This document shows positions 24,476-35,900 of a stretch of DNA of 64,000 nt, piece after piece. Source of the stretch: Anaeramoeba flamelloides (Eukaryota > Metamonada > Anaeramoebidae). Numbering within the stretch: the first letter of the stretch is position 1; the number at the start of each line of letters is the position of its first letter. The notes under the pieces are model-generated. The model did no database searches. It worked only from the letters and a program-made list of their open reading frames with translations, and was not told the origin of the DNA. The translations under genes and the position numbers were made by a program. The stretch is from the NCBI GenBank assembly GCA_027625915.1, contig JANTQA010000008.1, positions 5,821,501 through 5,885,500 on the forward strand, in the 5' to 3' direction.

Positions 24476-27156
24476 ATCATTTTCCAAGGATTGTAAAGTT
24501 TTGTAATAATAAATCTAAAAAAATGTTTCAAAGGCTAAATTAATTCCAAAGAACACTTTAATACTAAAGAGATTTGTTTCCTGATTACCGTTTCAGGTGA
24601 AAATGGGTGAAATGCATAATAAATACTTGTGATGGGGATCTATAATTTCAGTAATATTTACACTCTTCAAATTTCTATAACAAAGTAATTGTAATATTTC
24701 ACAATTTCCATCTAATCTGATGGTAAAATTTGATATTACGATTTCATCATAATCAAATCTAATAAATACGAAACAATTTCTTTGGCTGTTCTAAATATTT
24801 TTACGTGGTGCTTTTACAAGTTTGAATTGTTTTAAAAAATGAATTTAGGCTTGAAAATCTTTGAAAGTCATTTTTTTTTAAATATTCAATTAAAAATCTA
24901 TTTGAAATTTTTTTTTGTATTGTTGTTTTTTAATATTTCAAAATTAGAATTTGTTTTATCCATTTTCTTCAGAATGAAAAATTCTTTTTGTGAAGTGAAT
25001 GGAAAATAACACAATAACCCAAAACTTACCATATCCAAAATTGAGTCACTAACATCTACTACACTTGTTAATATAATTCCTGTATACTTTGTAAAACTGG
25101 TGTTTAAAAAGAAAATCCATTCTTCTTTTTTCTTGAAGGCTTACACATTGAAAGATCAACAAAACTAAAAATAAACTTTAAATTAATATGAGTTGTTTTC
25201 TTAAAGTTCTACCATTGAAAAAGAAATGCTAAAAATGAAAGATCAAATATTAAATTTTCTCCAAATATAGAGTTTGATATATTGCTCAGAATTTCAAAAG
25301 AACAAATAATTTTCAAAAAAATTAGAAAAAAAATGAATCCAAAATGTAAAAATATCTTCAAAATATCAAGGATTTTACCTTCAAAACATATTTTAATGTA
25401 TATATACTATTGGGTACATAACAAGATGTTGTATCAGAACAACAAGAAAAAAAAACACACATTTGGTTTTAGGTTTCGTGGTTGGGTAGTATATGCCATT
25501 TTAAAGTGTCTCACAAAATAATAATTTTTCCAAACGAATTTAGACATTTAATTCAAAAGCAAGGTCTGTTTGTTTTTACATTGGTTAGAGATTAGATCTG
25601 GGTGGTTATTACAATATGTTCTTTTAAATTATTTGGTTCTTTTAAATAGTTAATATTTAGTTGAAGAATTCTTTTTTTTTTTTGAATATGATCCAACGTA
25701 AAAAGTTAGGAATTTTGTAACTCCAAGAAATTGACACTAAACATAAATCATCAATAAAGAGGAATTCCTTCTCTTTTGGTAATAATAAATCGAACAAAAT
25801 TTTCTTTTAGCTTTTTCCAAAAAGTTGAAATGATGACAGAACTTTTTTAGCTTTTTTCAATTTACACAAACAAAGATCTTTCTTATATCAGCTATTCTTG
25901 GCGGATTGAAAGAGATAAAGAATTCTATAAATCCAAGATTTTTGTGAATTGATTTCAAATGATGAAAACATAAATACTCTTCTTTTGTTCTTCAATTCTT
26001 CAATTCTTCATTCACTCATTCAAAAAAATTAAAAAATCTCGAAAAATATTCAAAAAGAATAAATAATTTCTGGAATTTTTTTACAATCGTAAAAAAGTGA
26101 GAAACATTAGTTTTTTTAATTATTACCCATAATTCGACAAAAAACAAAAAAAGAAATCCGAAGACTCAACCCTAGACTTGTGATAATCTCTTTTTGGTGC
26201 TTCAATGTATTCTAGTTTTTTTAAGAAAAGATCTTTATAAGAAAATGAAAATAGGTTTGTGCAAGTTCTGTGCACTTCGGTCGATTTCATTCCAAGAATT
26301 GGAAATAATAATTCAACAGAATCTTATTTTTATCTTAATTATAAAATGCAAAAATATTTTTTTAAAAAAGTTAAAAGAAGGTGGTTATTTTTTCAGAAAA
26401 ACTGACAACAAACCAGATTATTTCATTTAAAATGAAATTTCAATCAAATTCGTTTTTTTTCGATTATACAAAGTAAATCAAAATGCAATTGGATTTTTAT
26501 TGTAAGAAAAATTTTGAGGTTATTGCCTTTCTGTTTTTAAAATTTTTTATTTGTGTGTCTGTTGCGACACAACCAACTAATCACAAAAATTATAAACATT
26601 CGCCTTAATACAACAAGACTTTGTTTTTTACTTTTTTGTTCGAAATAAAAACTTTTTTCTCTGTTTTCTACAAGTGTGAACATTTTTTCAAAAAAAACCC
26701 TTATCTTCACACTCTAGAACCTTCAGCTCATCATTTAAGTGTTGATCTTTCACTTTTTTAAAATCGAAAACTTGATTAAAGTTTTTTATTTTGGAAAATT
26801 CACTCACTTTTTAAAAATCGCTGTTCGTTCAAGAACCTCAACACATTTATTCCCCCTTCTTGAAAATAAATTTATCTAAATAAAAAAAAGTAAAAGTTTG
26901 CTCAAATAGGAAGTTTACATGAAACGAATTGATCAGTTTGATGAATTTACACTTGGTTTCTGATGAGATGTTAAAGTCACCACAATTCAACTTTGAACTA
27001 AACTGGCTTATTTAATTTTGTTAAACCCAACTGTAAACATTTATTTCCTAAATCGATATTTATTTTTTTTTAATTTAAAATATTTTCTTTTTTTTTTTTT
27101 TTTTTTTTTTAATATAATTATACCATACCAAACCACGATTTCCATCTTCAACAACA

Positions 27157-27633
27157 ATGAAAGCCACTTCAAGAGAAATCTTTTCGACACCAACCGAAGA
27201 ACCCTTAACAAGCCAAAGCAACAACTTTTCCGAGATTGAAAGGGAATCATTCTCTAAGGAGATGATCACCGAAGAATACCAACCTATTTACTCCGAAGAC
27301 CGACACACCTTGGTCAACTTTTCGCAACTGGCAGAAAAGAAATTAAAGGAGCTCTTGACCTATTTGCGGCAATTTGAAGACGATTTTATAAGCTATGATG
27401 AAAACTATGAAACCTTTCTTGAAAAGGGTCTGCTCTCAATTTTCTTCAGTTTAAAGGGCAACTATATCATCAACAAGCATTCTGGAACACAAAAAATATG
27501 GTTTGTTTCGCCACTTTCAGGAAACGATACATTTTTTTATGATTGCAAAGTGTCCAATTGGATCAACAGCGAAGGACAAAACCTTGATCAAAGACTTGAA
27601 AACGAATTAGAAATAATCATTGGCAAACACTAG
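27157..27633 (+). CDS. Frataxin (iron-sulphur cluster assembly protein)
   Basis: 158 aa, single exon, ATG to TAG. Residues 51-158 form a complete frataxin fold: an N-terminal helix with acidic residues (FSQLAEKKLKELL, then FEDDFISYDENYE), beta-strand landmarks IINKHSG, QKIWFVSPLSG and FFYDCKVSNWI, and a closing helix LDQRLENELEIII. Frataxin binds the NFS1-ISD11-ISCU assembly and regulates iron-sulphur cluster formation in mitochondria or their relatives. The first 50 residues are rich in Ser/Thr/Glu and lack the Arg-rich, acid-free character of a classical presequence. The ATG was chosen because the frame is coding from here and a poly-T run precedes it; no upstream exon is evident. Codon use is clearly less AT-biased than the flanks. 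Confidence 0.92.
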   Translation: MKATSREIFSTPTEEPLTSQSNNFSEIERESFSKEMITEEYQPIYSEDRHTLVNFSQLAEKKLKELLTYLRQFEDDFISYDENYETFLEKGLLSIFFSLKGNYIINKHSGTQKIWFVSPLSGNDTFFYDCKVSNWINSEGQNLDQRLENELEIIIGKH

Positions 27634-28629
27634 CCACTCTTTTCTTAGTTGTTTGTATATATACCCTTCCATTTTTCTAGCTTTTAGAAAAATCTTTTTA
27701 ATTAATTCTTTTATTCAACTTTTCAAGCTTTTTTACTTTCATTTTTTTAATTTATTTTTTTTTGAGTTTTTTACTTAAAAAAAAAAGTAGTTGAAAAAAA
27801 GTGAAAGCCAAATGTTTTAAAAAAAGATTTCAATCGATTGTTCTGTTTCCTTTTTTTGAATGATTTTGCGAAATTTTGAAAACATTTTGCTTTAATTTTT
27901 TTTACAATAACTAGACTGTCCAGACTTGAAAAACTTGAAATATTTAAAAAAACCTTTAATTTCCTTCTAATCAAAGAAAAATCTTTGGTGTGCAGAAAAA
28001 CAGGGGTTGTACTCATAATTTTTAAGAATGGCAATGAAAATGAAAAAAAAAAATCCTGAATTTAATTGTAAATAAACATACAGCTGTTTAAAAAAAGTGC
28101 CGACTTTAAGTTTTATCGAAGGTTACTCAAACTGTACAATACACACACTTTAAGCAGTTTGGAGTTTCTCTAAGTAGAACTTTCTTTGTTCTCCCTTTTT
28201 TTAAAGCAACTGTCTTAAAGATTTTTTTTTATATATTTATTTTTTTCACCATAAAAAAAATAATAAATCTGTTCTCTCTTTTTATAGATTTGAGAGAATT
28301 TTAATTCAATAAAATTAACAAATATTATTCAACTAGATTGAATTTAATATTTATAAATCCAATAATTTTAATACTATTTTTTTCTTTTTTACTTTTGTAT
28401 TTTACTCGTTGTTTTTAAAACTTAATTCAGTAAAAATAATTTTTATTGCAAGATCAATAGTCACCTGGTAAAAATATGTTATTCTAAATTTATAGAATCA
28501 GGGGAATGATTGTTGAGAAATCATATTGATTTGTTTTTCAATTCTATGAAGATCTTTGATCTTGATATTTGTTTAATAAATGTGAAAAATTTTCACTTCA
28601 TTTTCATTTCCTTTATCAAATAGAGAATA

Positions 28630-29656
28630 TAAACTCAATTCCAAAAAATGGGACATAAAAAAAAATTACATTAATAAAAATATACTCCAAAATACTTAAT
28701 ACTTAAACATTAAAATAATAAAAGATCTGAAAATATTTAATTAATACTATTTATATATTTTATAGTAAATTTAAAATTCAATTCGAAAAATAAAAAATAA
28801 AAAAAAGTGCGCCCCTATTTTTGGAACACGGTTACCAAAAAATCCATTTTTATTGAAAGAAAAATTAATAAAAACTATTAATAGATTCAGCTTGTCTTTT
28901 GATAACTAAATCTATCGTTTTAAATATAGTGTTTACTAATTTTCTTAGGTTTCCCAACTCAAAGTATTCCATACATTAGTGAAAATTTTAAAAATTCTTC
29001 TTCGTTTTTTGGTTACAATTTTTCAGCTTAGTATCCATAAATCCCCAATTGGATTTAAATTTGTGGAATTGGGGGTCAAGGGTCCAGAACATTACATCCC
29101 CGATTTAAGTAAGTTTGAGTTTTTTTTTTGAAGTAAGTGGACAAGCTCCATCCTTTTTGAAAATCCATTTCAACTCACCATATTCTGAATTAACGAGTTG
29201 AATTACATTTGATTTTTTTGATAATATCATTAATAATACATTCAGTATTCACACTTCCATTAATGATAATAAGGTCTGTTTGTAGGCATTGTGCTCTAGC
29301 ACCCCATATCATGATTTTTTTTCAAAAAATTTTTTCTCGATAAAAAAAGAATCTTTTTTCTTTTTGAGAGAAAACAAAAAAATTTTTTTTGTGATCAGAA
29401 TGAAAACTTTTAAATTTCATTTTAAAGTGATTTTGAGATTTTCGAAAAGTTTTGAAAAAAAAAGAATCCAAAAAAAATCAAAAAAATTATTGAAAATCAT
29501 AAATCAAAAAATAATGAAAAAAAATGATAAATAATTAACTTTAAAATTATTTACATTGATTTTTAATATCTAATGTTACTATTTAAGGGCCAAATATCAC
29601 TTTTCTTGGAATTAAATTGATTTTGAAGGTGTGCCCCAATTTTTGGAATTGAGTTT
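28630..29656 (-). mobile_element. Decayed Tc1/mariner DNA transposon
   Basis: Terminal inverted repeats: the left end AAACTCAATTCCAAAAAATG at 28631 and the reverse-complemented right end AAACTCAATTCCAAAAATTG at about 29656. The TA on the left border fits Tc1/mariner targeting. The length, about 1.03 kb, suits a compact Tc1-type element. Minus-strand transposase fragments lie inside (see the pseudogene). A second copy-like end (GCGCCCCTATTTTTGGAA) at 28808 suggests internal rearrangement or a nested short element. Confidence 0.75.
28980..29420 (-). pseudogene. Tc1/mariner transposase pseudogene
   Basis: Reading the minus strand from high to low coordinates gives, in different frames: an HSDHKK-like piece near 29410 (first catalytic Asp region); IWGARAQCLQTDLIIINGSV near 29305-29240 (the VWGAIS...L.FINGSVN block of Tc1 transposases); WIFKKDGACPLTS near 29165-29125 (the FQQDGAPCHTS block with the second catalytic Asp); and PNSTNLNPIGDLW near 29078-29035 (the PPNSPDLNPIENLW block with the third acidic position). 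In the last block the catalytic Glu position reads Gly-Asp. Frameshifts and stops separate the blocks, so the gene is dead. Confidence 0.8.
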
Positions 29657-29979
29657 AGATATCAAGAAACTCCATTTGGGGGCTTGATTTCTAAAAGAAA
29701 AGTATGGAAAATGAAGTGAAAATTGTTTGCTATATAGTATTCAAATACCAGCAGAGGCCCAAAAAGAACATTGTTGTTTATCTCAATAGTATCCCAAGAA
29801 ATTGAGTTTTTCAACTTTTAAGAAAATATATTGATTAATTTGTTTTCTTTCAGGCATATATCAACAATTCTTTGATGTTTATTATTCTGTTTATTCTTTA
29901 TTTATTCTTCAAAGGTCAATTATATAAAATAATTGATATTTGAAAAAAAACATTGGGCCCCTTTGAGTGAAACAGAGTT

Positions 29980-30065
29980 TACAGTCTTTCCAAGGCTACG
30001 GTGAAACTATATCAGCATCAAAATTTGATTCATATAAAAATTCACGGTAGCCTTTGAACAGTTGT
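29980..30065. repeat. Family B element, miniature copy of about 86 bp
   Basis: The left end TACAGTCTTTCCAAGGCTAC then GGTGAAAC; the right end TTCACGGTAGCCTTTGAACA then GTTGT. Only about 30 bp separate the ends, and they include CATCAAAATTTGATTC, a word also found in the copy at 53832-54240. It lies immediately after the 3' end of the split family C element. Confidence 0.7.
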
Positions 30066-30559
30066 GCAATATTTTTCATTTGCATTTATCAATTAAAAGG
30101 TAAAATTTTGATAAAATAGTTAAAAGAAAGATCCAAATAAAAAAATACTCTAAGAATTTAATTTTAAAAACAAAATAATTATCAGAATAGATATTTTCTA
30201 ATCAATTGGATTTTTTGTGAAGGGAATAATTAGAATAAATTATTTTTTCAATTTTCAGTAATTTGATTTTATCTTTTACAATAAAAAATCCCAAATTCTA
30301 ATTTTTTTTAATTTCTTTTTTTATCAAAAGGTCAGAATTGATAACTTTCTATTATTTAATTAATATACCAATTATACAGGTTAATTTTCCCCATTCAATT
30401 TATTTATTTATCTGTAAAATAGGATATTTTTTTTTTGGAATTTTCAAATGTATTTATAATTGATTAGAAAAAAAGGACTTTTAAAAAACTTAATTTTTTT
30501 ATTTAGGTATCTATTTGGATAAAATTTCACATATAGTTTATAATTTAAAAAAAGCCAAA

Positions 30560-31443
30560 TAAACATTTAATAACTGTAAAAAATTGCTTAATAGTAATTC
30601 TCTCAATAACAATTTGAAAATGAGATTATTTAAATCTTTTATATTAAGTCAATTAACATATGGATTAGAAATTTTTAATTATGAAATAAAAACTTTGAAT
30701 TATTTAAATTCTTGGGTTTATACAGCTATTACTGAAATATGTAAAATACACAAAAATACACCAATTCTTTATTTATAAAACAGAATTTAAAATTGAAAAT
30801 ATGATAATTTCAGTAAATTATTAAAAAAAATTCAAATTCAAAAAAAAATTAAAAAATTTATTTCTTTTTTCATTAGAAAAATTAATAAAATTTAATCAAC
30901 GAACCAACAATAATATTAACTGGAATTCAAAAGATTTAATTGAATTTAAAAAGGAAATCTATAAATACACATACAGTGGATTATTGATTTCCAAGATCTT
31001 AAAAATTGTAAAAATACTTCACATATTAAGAAACCAAAATTCATTATTCACAACTTAAAAATATCTAAGCTATCCATCAAGTTCAACAATCTTAAAAATT
31101 AAGACATTTACCAATTGCTTAAACTAATATTACTATGTAATTAATCAAAATTCAAATAAATTTTGTCCCTTATGTTTAAAATATTAACAAAAAGAAGTTA
31201 TAGAAAATATTGATCATTTTTTGTGGGTATGCCCTTCCTATGAAAATAATAGATTAATATTTCTGAATAAATTAATTGAAAAAAAACATCTATGAATTAA
31301 TTTTAAACCAGAACAGTTTATTGTTATTTTCATTGGTTAATAATCGCGAAATCTATGATTTTACGCTTAAATTTCTGAAAGGGAATTTAAATATAAGGGC
31401 AACTATGGTATAATTTATACTTTTTCAATAATAAAAAAAAAAA
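30560..31443 (+). mobile_element. LINE (non-LTR retrotransposon) 3' fragment
   Basis: The longest LINE copy here. An open stretch at 30584-30778 reads NLKMRLFKSFILSQLTYGLE, typical of the region just after the reverse-transcriptase catalytic core. Further on come CPLCLKY (about 31168) and IDHFLWVCPSYENNR (about 31208), the Cys/His tail found in many LINE ORF2 proteins. Stops break the frame. The end ATAATTTATACTTTTTCAAT plus AATAA and poly-A matches the tails at 19.9 kb and 1.04 kb. The catalytic YADD region and endonuclease are missing, so the insertion is 5'-truncated. Confidence 0.8.
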
Positions 31444-32912
31444 ACTTTGATTTTTTTCTGGGTTTAAGGTCTGATTTGAATACAAAAAAATTTTTTCTTA
31501 ATATTCTAAAGAAATTGAATTTCAAATTTCATTAAAGATAATTTTATCATTGAGAATTAACCCTCAATGTTTCATAAATTTTCCATAGAGGTAATGAAAT
31601 GACTGTGTACATATATTAAATACAAATTTGATAATTTTCAATAGTGATTGAAAAGGTAATTTAAAGAAATTCTGTGTTTGAATATTGTCTTTCAAATAAA
31701 GATCGATAAAAAAATTGTTTAGGATTTTACATAAAATATGATAACAGAAATTTGTAAGCTGTTTTATTGAAACTTTGTAAAACTCGTTATTCTGAGTTTT
31801 TTAAAAAAAATTTACTAATTTGGTTGTTTGTTGTTAATTAAAATAATTCGAAAAATACTGATAAATTTAAATAAATATCTTAAAATTTTTAGTTCTATTT
31901 CTCTTTTTTGGATTTTATTTTACACATATTTTGAAGAAAGCATTCTCTTGATTTAAATGCTAAGAAAACTTTTTAAAATTGGTTTGATTTCCAAAGATAC
32001 TTTCTCTTGAGTTGTTTTCAAAGTTAAGAAATTAGATTACAAAAAGGGAAATTGATCTAAAAATTTTATTCAATTTATTTGAATTTATCAGTATCAAAGA
32101 AGATATAAAATAAAAGATTATTCAAATACAGAAAGCCTTCAAATATAAAAGTAACAAATGATTTCAAGACAAAGTATTTTAGAATTAGTTCAATGTTGCA
32201 TTCTTGTTTCAATTTTCTAAAAAAAGAATAAATAGTAAAAAAAAATTTCCAATAAATTGGGGAAATACCTTGTAATTTGACTCCAACCAAAAACCCAGAA
32301 ACAATTTCTTCCTGCAAATTTGTATCAATAAATTATCTTTTTTATGGGCGGATCACAAATATTTTCACTCAAATTTTTTTTGATAAAAAATACTGAAAAG
32401 GCCAATTTTTTCACATAAAATGCCACTGAGATAAAAAAAAACAATGTCTTATCAACTCTGTGTTTTAAAACAAAAAAAACTCTTTTACTGAACAAACCAT
32501 TATTTTACAGTCTAGACAACCCTTTTTATGTAAAATTGTCAATTCCTTACATCGTTATTTTTTTAGAAAAAAAATTGTTTTTCCTGTTTTATCTTGCGTC
32601 TATGTTATTTAATCATTTTCAACAAAAAAAAACATGTTTTTAATCGAAAAGAAATAATTCTAATTTGTTACCAACTACCTACAAGCTAAAATATAAAATT
32701 ATTCAGTAGAATGTTATTAAACATTTTTTCAAAAATATATTATTTTGAATTAGCCTCTATCCAAACCCAGAACCAAACAATTACTTTTTCACCACAACAC
32801 ACATCTTCAAGCCAAAACCAAATTCAACCCCACCAAGGAAAGAAGAACAGAAATAATCATCTCTCGAAGTTAAAAAGTTCAAAATTTTTCAAACAAACCA
32901 ACAAAAAAAACG

Positions 32913-35900
32913 ATGAGTAATGAATTAGTCGATAAACAATCACTAAATTCAATTCTTCAATTTTTAAATGAGGTGGTATATATTCTTAATAGACCACAAA
33001 TTGTTTCAATTGCAAAAAGGGCTTTAGAATTTAATCAACAGTGTGGTGTTGCTTTGATGATCTTGGGTGATCAAGCAAAAAACCCCCAAAAAGCAATCCA
33101 ATACTATGATCGGCTTGTCAAAATCCGTTCTACTCAGTTTGACAAACAAATCACCGAACCTAATGATCAGAAACAAAAAATTGATGACATTGCAAGATCA
33201 TATATCCGATCGAAATTACTGCATTCTTGGTGTAACTTTTGTTTTTTATTTTTTTTTGTTGTTGTTGTTTTTGTTTTTGTCTTTGTCTTTGTCTTTGTTT
33301 TTTTTTTTTTTTGAAACCTTTCTTGAATTCTTTTTTATTGTTTATTCTTTTTTTTAAAAAAAATTTCAAAAACTTTCAAATCCCAAAAGACAAATTAAAA
33401 ATATCAACACAAACTCTTTTTTTGCTTCCTTTCGAAAAAACCACTATTTTTTATTTTAAAAAAATTGGAATAATTTTTTGTTTTTGAAACTGTTTTACTT
33501 TTTGAAAATTTATTCAACGTATTGTTTTTGTATTTGAATGTTTCTTTTCAAATTTAGAGAACTTGTTCAGAATCAGTGTTTTGTATACTCTTTCAAAATT
33601 AAAAAAAAAAAAACAAAAAAAAAACACTCTGACTTTTTTTTTTATTTTTTTTATTTTTTTATTCCATTCTTGAAGAGTGGTGATTCAACAAAATTACTTT
33701 CTGTTTGTTTGCAATATTAAATTTCTTTCGAGGTTTTGATCCTAGCTCAATTGTAGGCAAGATTATAACTCGTGGGATGGCTTTTCTTTCAAAAAATAAA
33801 AAAGAAAAAATTTTATTTTTAAACGAAGACAAGGGAAAGCGATTGAAAAGCAAGAAATTAAGAGAGTAAAAAATTACAAAAAAAGCAAAAACTTTTTTTT
33901 TTATTTTTTTTTATTATTTAAGGGAGGGTCGTTACCCCCTCTTATTTGAAGGTAGTTTTTATTTATTTGAAAGAATTGAGTGAAATCTATCGGTTTTACT
34001 AAATCCTATATAGTTGTGTAAAAACCGCAGTTAGCTTTCCGTGAGTTTTTTGTTTATTCTGAAAATAAATAGATTTTCGTTAGGTTTTTTTTACTTTAGA
34101 AATAAACCGAAAATTTTAATAAATTTTCGGTTTATTTCTAAAAGTAAAAAAAAAAACCAAGAACACTTCATAAATCAAATAGAAAACCCCAAAAAAACCT
34201 AGAACACTTCACAGAATGAAACAAAAAACCTCAATAAAACTGCTGTTGACTTTACCAAAATCTAAAGAATTGAGTAAAAATCAAAGATTTTAATTAATTC
34301 CTTGAATTCTCGAAAGCCTATTGACACTTGAAGTCACTCTAAGTCACTTACCAAAATCCTAAATTAAAATTTCGGAATTTTATTGAAAACACAAAAATAT
34401 ATATTACAAGTTTTCGATCCAAATGTGAAAAATTTGTGGAAATTGTTTCTTGTTTCCCAAAATAATTAATTGCTAGCAATATACTAATTTTTTGGTGGAA
34501 AAGTCCTTTTTGCTAATAAATAACTTTTTATGAATAAATACTTTTTTGTGAACAAATAATCTTTTTTCACTTGTAAAATACTCATTTTTTTTTTATCAAT
34601 AAAGACTTTTTTTGCAAAAAAAAAAGTGCTTTTTTCTCTGGAAAAGTAGTTTTTTTCTCTGATAGCTACTGGGTTTCGCGAATAAAACAAAATCTAATAA
34701 TAGGATTTGTTGAAAAATACTCAATAAATTTGAAGATCTTTTTGTTTCAGATCTTGATTTTAAAAAACTATTTTCTTGGAAAACAAAAAAAAAAAGATTT
34801 CAAACCATTAATTGTGCATTTATATTTATCATTCAATGGAAAATAAAATAAAGGAAAATAAAAATAATTTTTTTTTCACATAATTATTATAATTCCAAAT
34901 TTAGATACAAACAAAAAATTAACAATCAATAGGGGAAAAAGATGATGAAATCAAGAATAATGAAGAAAATTTTTTTTCAAAGAAAGGGGATTTACCTTCA
35001 AAAGTTAAATTCTCAAGAAGAAAAAGAAATTTCCATTAAATTCTAAGAGATCGATTAAAAAAAAAAAAAAAACCATTTTAACTTTAGTGTTGAATTTCTC
35101 TAAAATTTAAAGTTAAAAAAAGAAGGAAACTCAAAAAAAGTAAATGGAAAAATAATCAAAAAAAAATTAATTCAAAAAAAGTATTTTTTGAAATACTTTG
35201 TGCTCTGGTCGGTTCTGAAAAAAACAATTTGTTAAATTTATTTTCCAATTAACAGTATTTGGTGTTTTTATTTTACAAAAGTCCACTTTTACTTGAATAA
35301 TTATTTTCAAACACGATATTTGCAAACCCAAACTAGAAAATAAAAAATTTTTATTGCTGTTTTTGCCTTCTACGAAAGAAATAGGAAAATAACTCTTTCT
35401 TTTTGATGAACCAAAAAAAAAAAAAAAAAAAAATTAATTACAGTAAACAACTCGCCTTATACCTGTGTTTTGATCATTCCTGAAATTATTTGATATTACA
35501 ATACCTTTTTCTTTTTCGAAACTCAAAGTGCTTTAAAAAAATACATACAACATAACACCAAAACCCATCTAACACAAGTTAAACAAATATAATACAACAT
35601 AAACTAAATATAATAGATTATTCCCTTGATAAGTTGTTCAATGTAAAAAATTAGGATTTTTTTCTGTTATTACAGTAACAATCACACATTAATTTCCTTT
35701 TATTTTAACAATTTAAAAAATAACTCAGAAACATGACTTTAAAGAATTTTTCAGTATTTTTTTCTCTTCAAAAGAATTTCATTGATTTAAACATATTAGA
35801 ATAAAGTTCTTTAGTTCTATCATACAAAATGAAAGTATATTTAAATACTAGAAAAAAAAAAACAATAATAAGACTGAGATACAATAATTATATCGAAATA

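Larger units (their letters stand above)
21033..27156. other. Intergenic region between divergent ankyrin-TBC and frataxin genes
   Basis: About 6.1 kb with no credible gene. It contains family F (21662-22162, partial copy near 24405-24475) and family A (22944-23438) inverted-repeat elements and many homopolymers. A T-run at about 27081-27110 lies some 45 bases before the frataxin ATG. Upstream sequences for both flanking genes must lie here, but I see no distinct promoter motif. Confidence 0.65.
28440..29978. repeat. Family C MITE-like element split by later insertions
   Basis: The 5' block (28440-28570, including GATTGTTGAGAAATCATATT) and the 3' block (29765-29978, including CAACAATTCTTTGATGTTTA, TTCTTCAAAGGTCAATTATA and CCCCTTTGAGTGAAAC) match consecutive parts of the intact family C copies. 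Between them sit a repeat with ends TTTTCACTTCATTTTC / GAAAATGAAGTGAAAA and the Tc1/mariner element. Confidence 0.6.
27634..32912. other. Intergenic region with nested transposons
   Basis: About 5.3 kb without a functional gene. It contains a family C element split by a Tc1/mariner element (28.44-29.98 kb), a short family B element (29980-30065) and the longest LINE remnant (30.56-31.44 kb). The remaining sequence is low-complexity AT. Confidence 0.7.

Noticed and set aside
29289-29534. 81-codon plus-strand ORF rich in Phe and Lys
   Set aside because: Antisense to the Tc1/mariner transposase remnant and built on homopolymers.
33239-33487. ORFs from T-rich sequence after exon 1 of the ST7-TPR-RRM gene
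   Set aside because: They run through the intron donor into TTTGTC microsatellite-like sequence; protein-family continuity places the splice site at 33231/33232.
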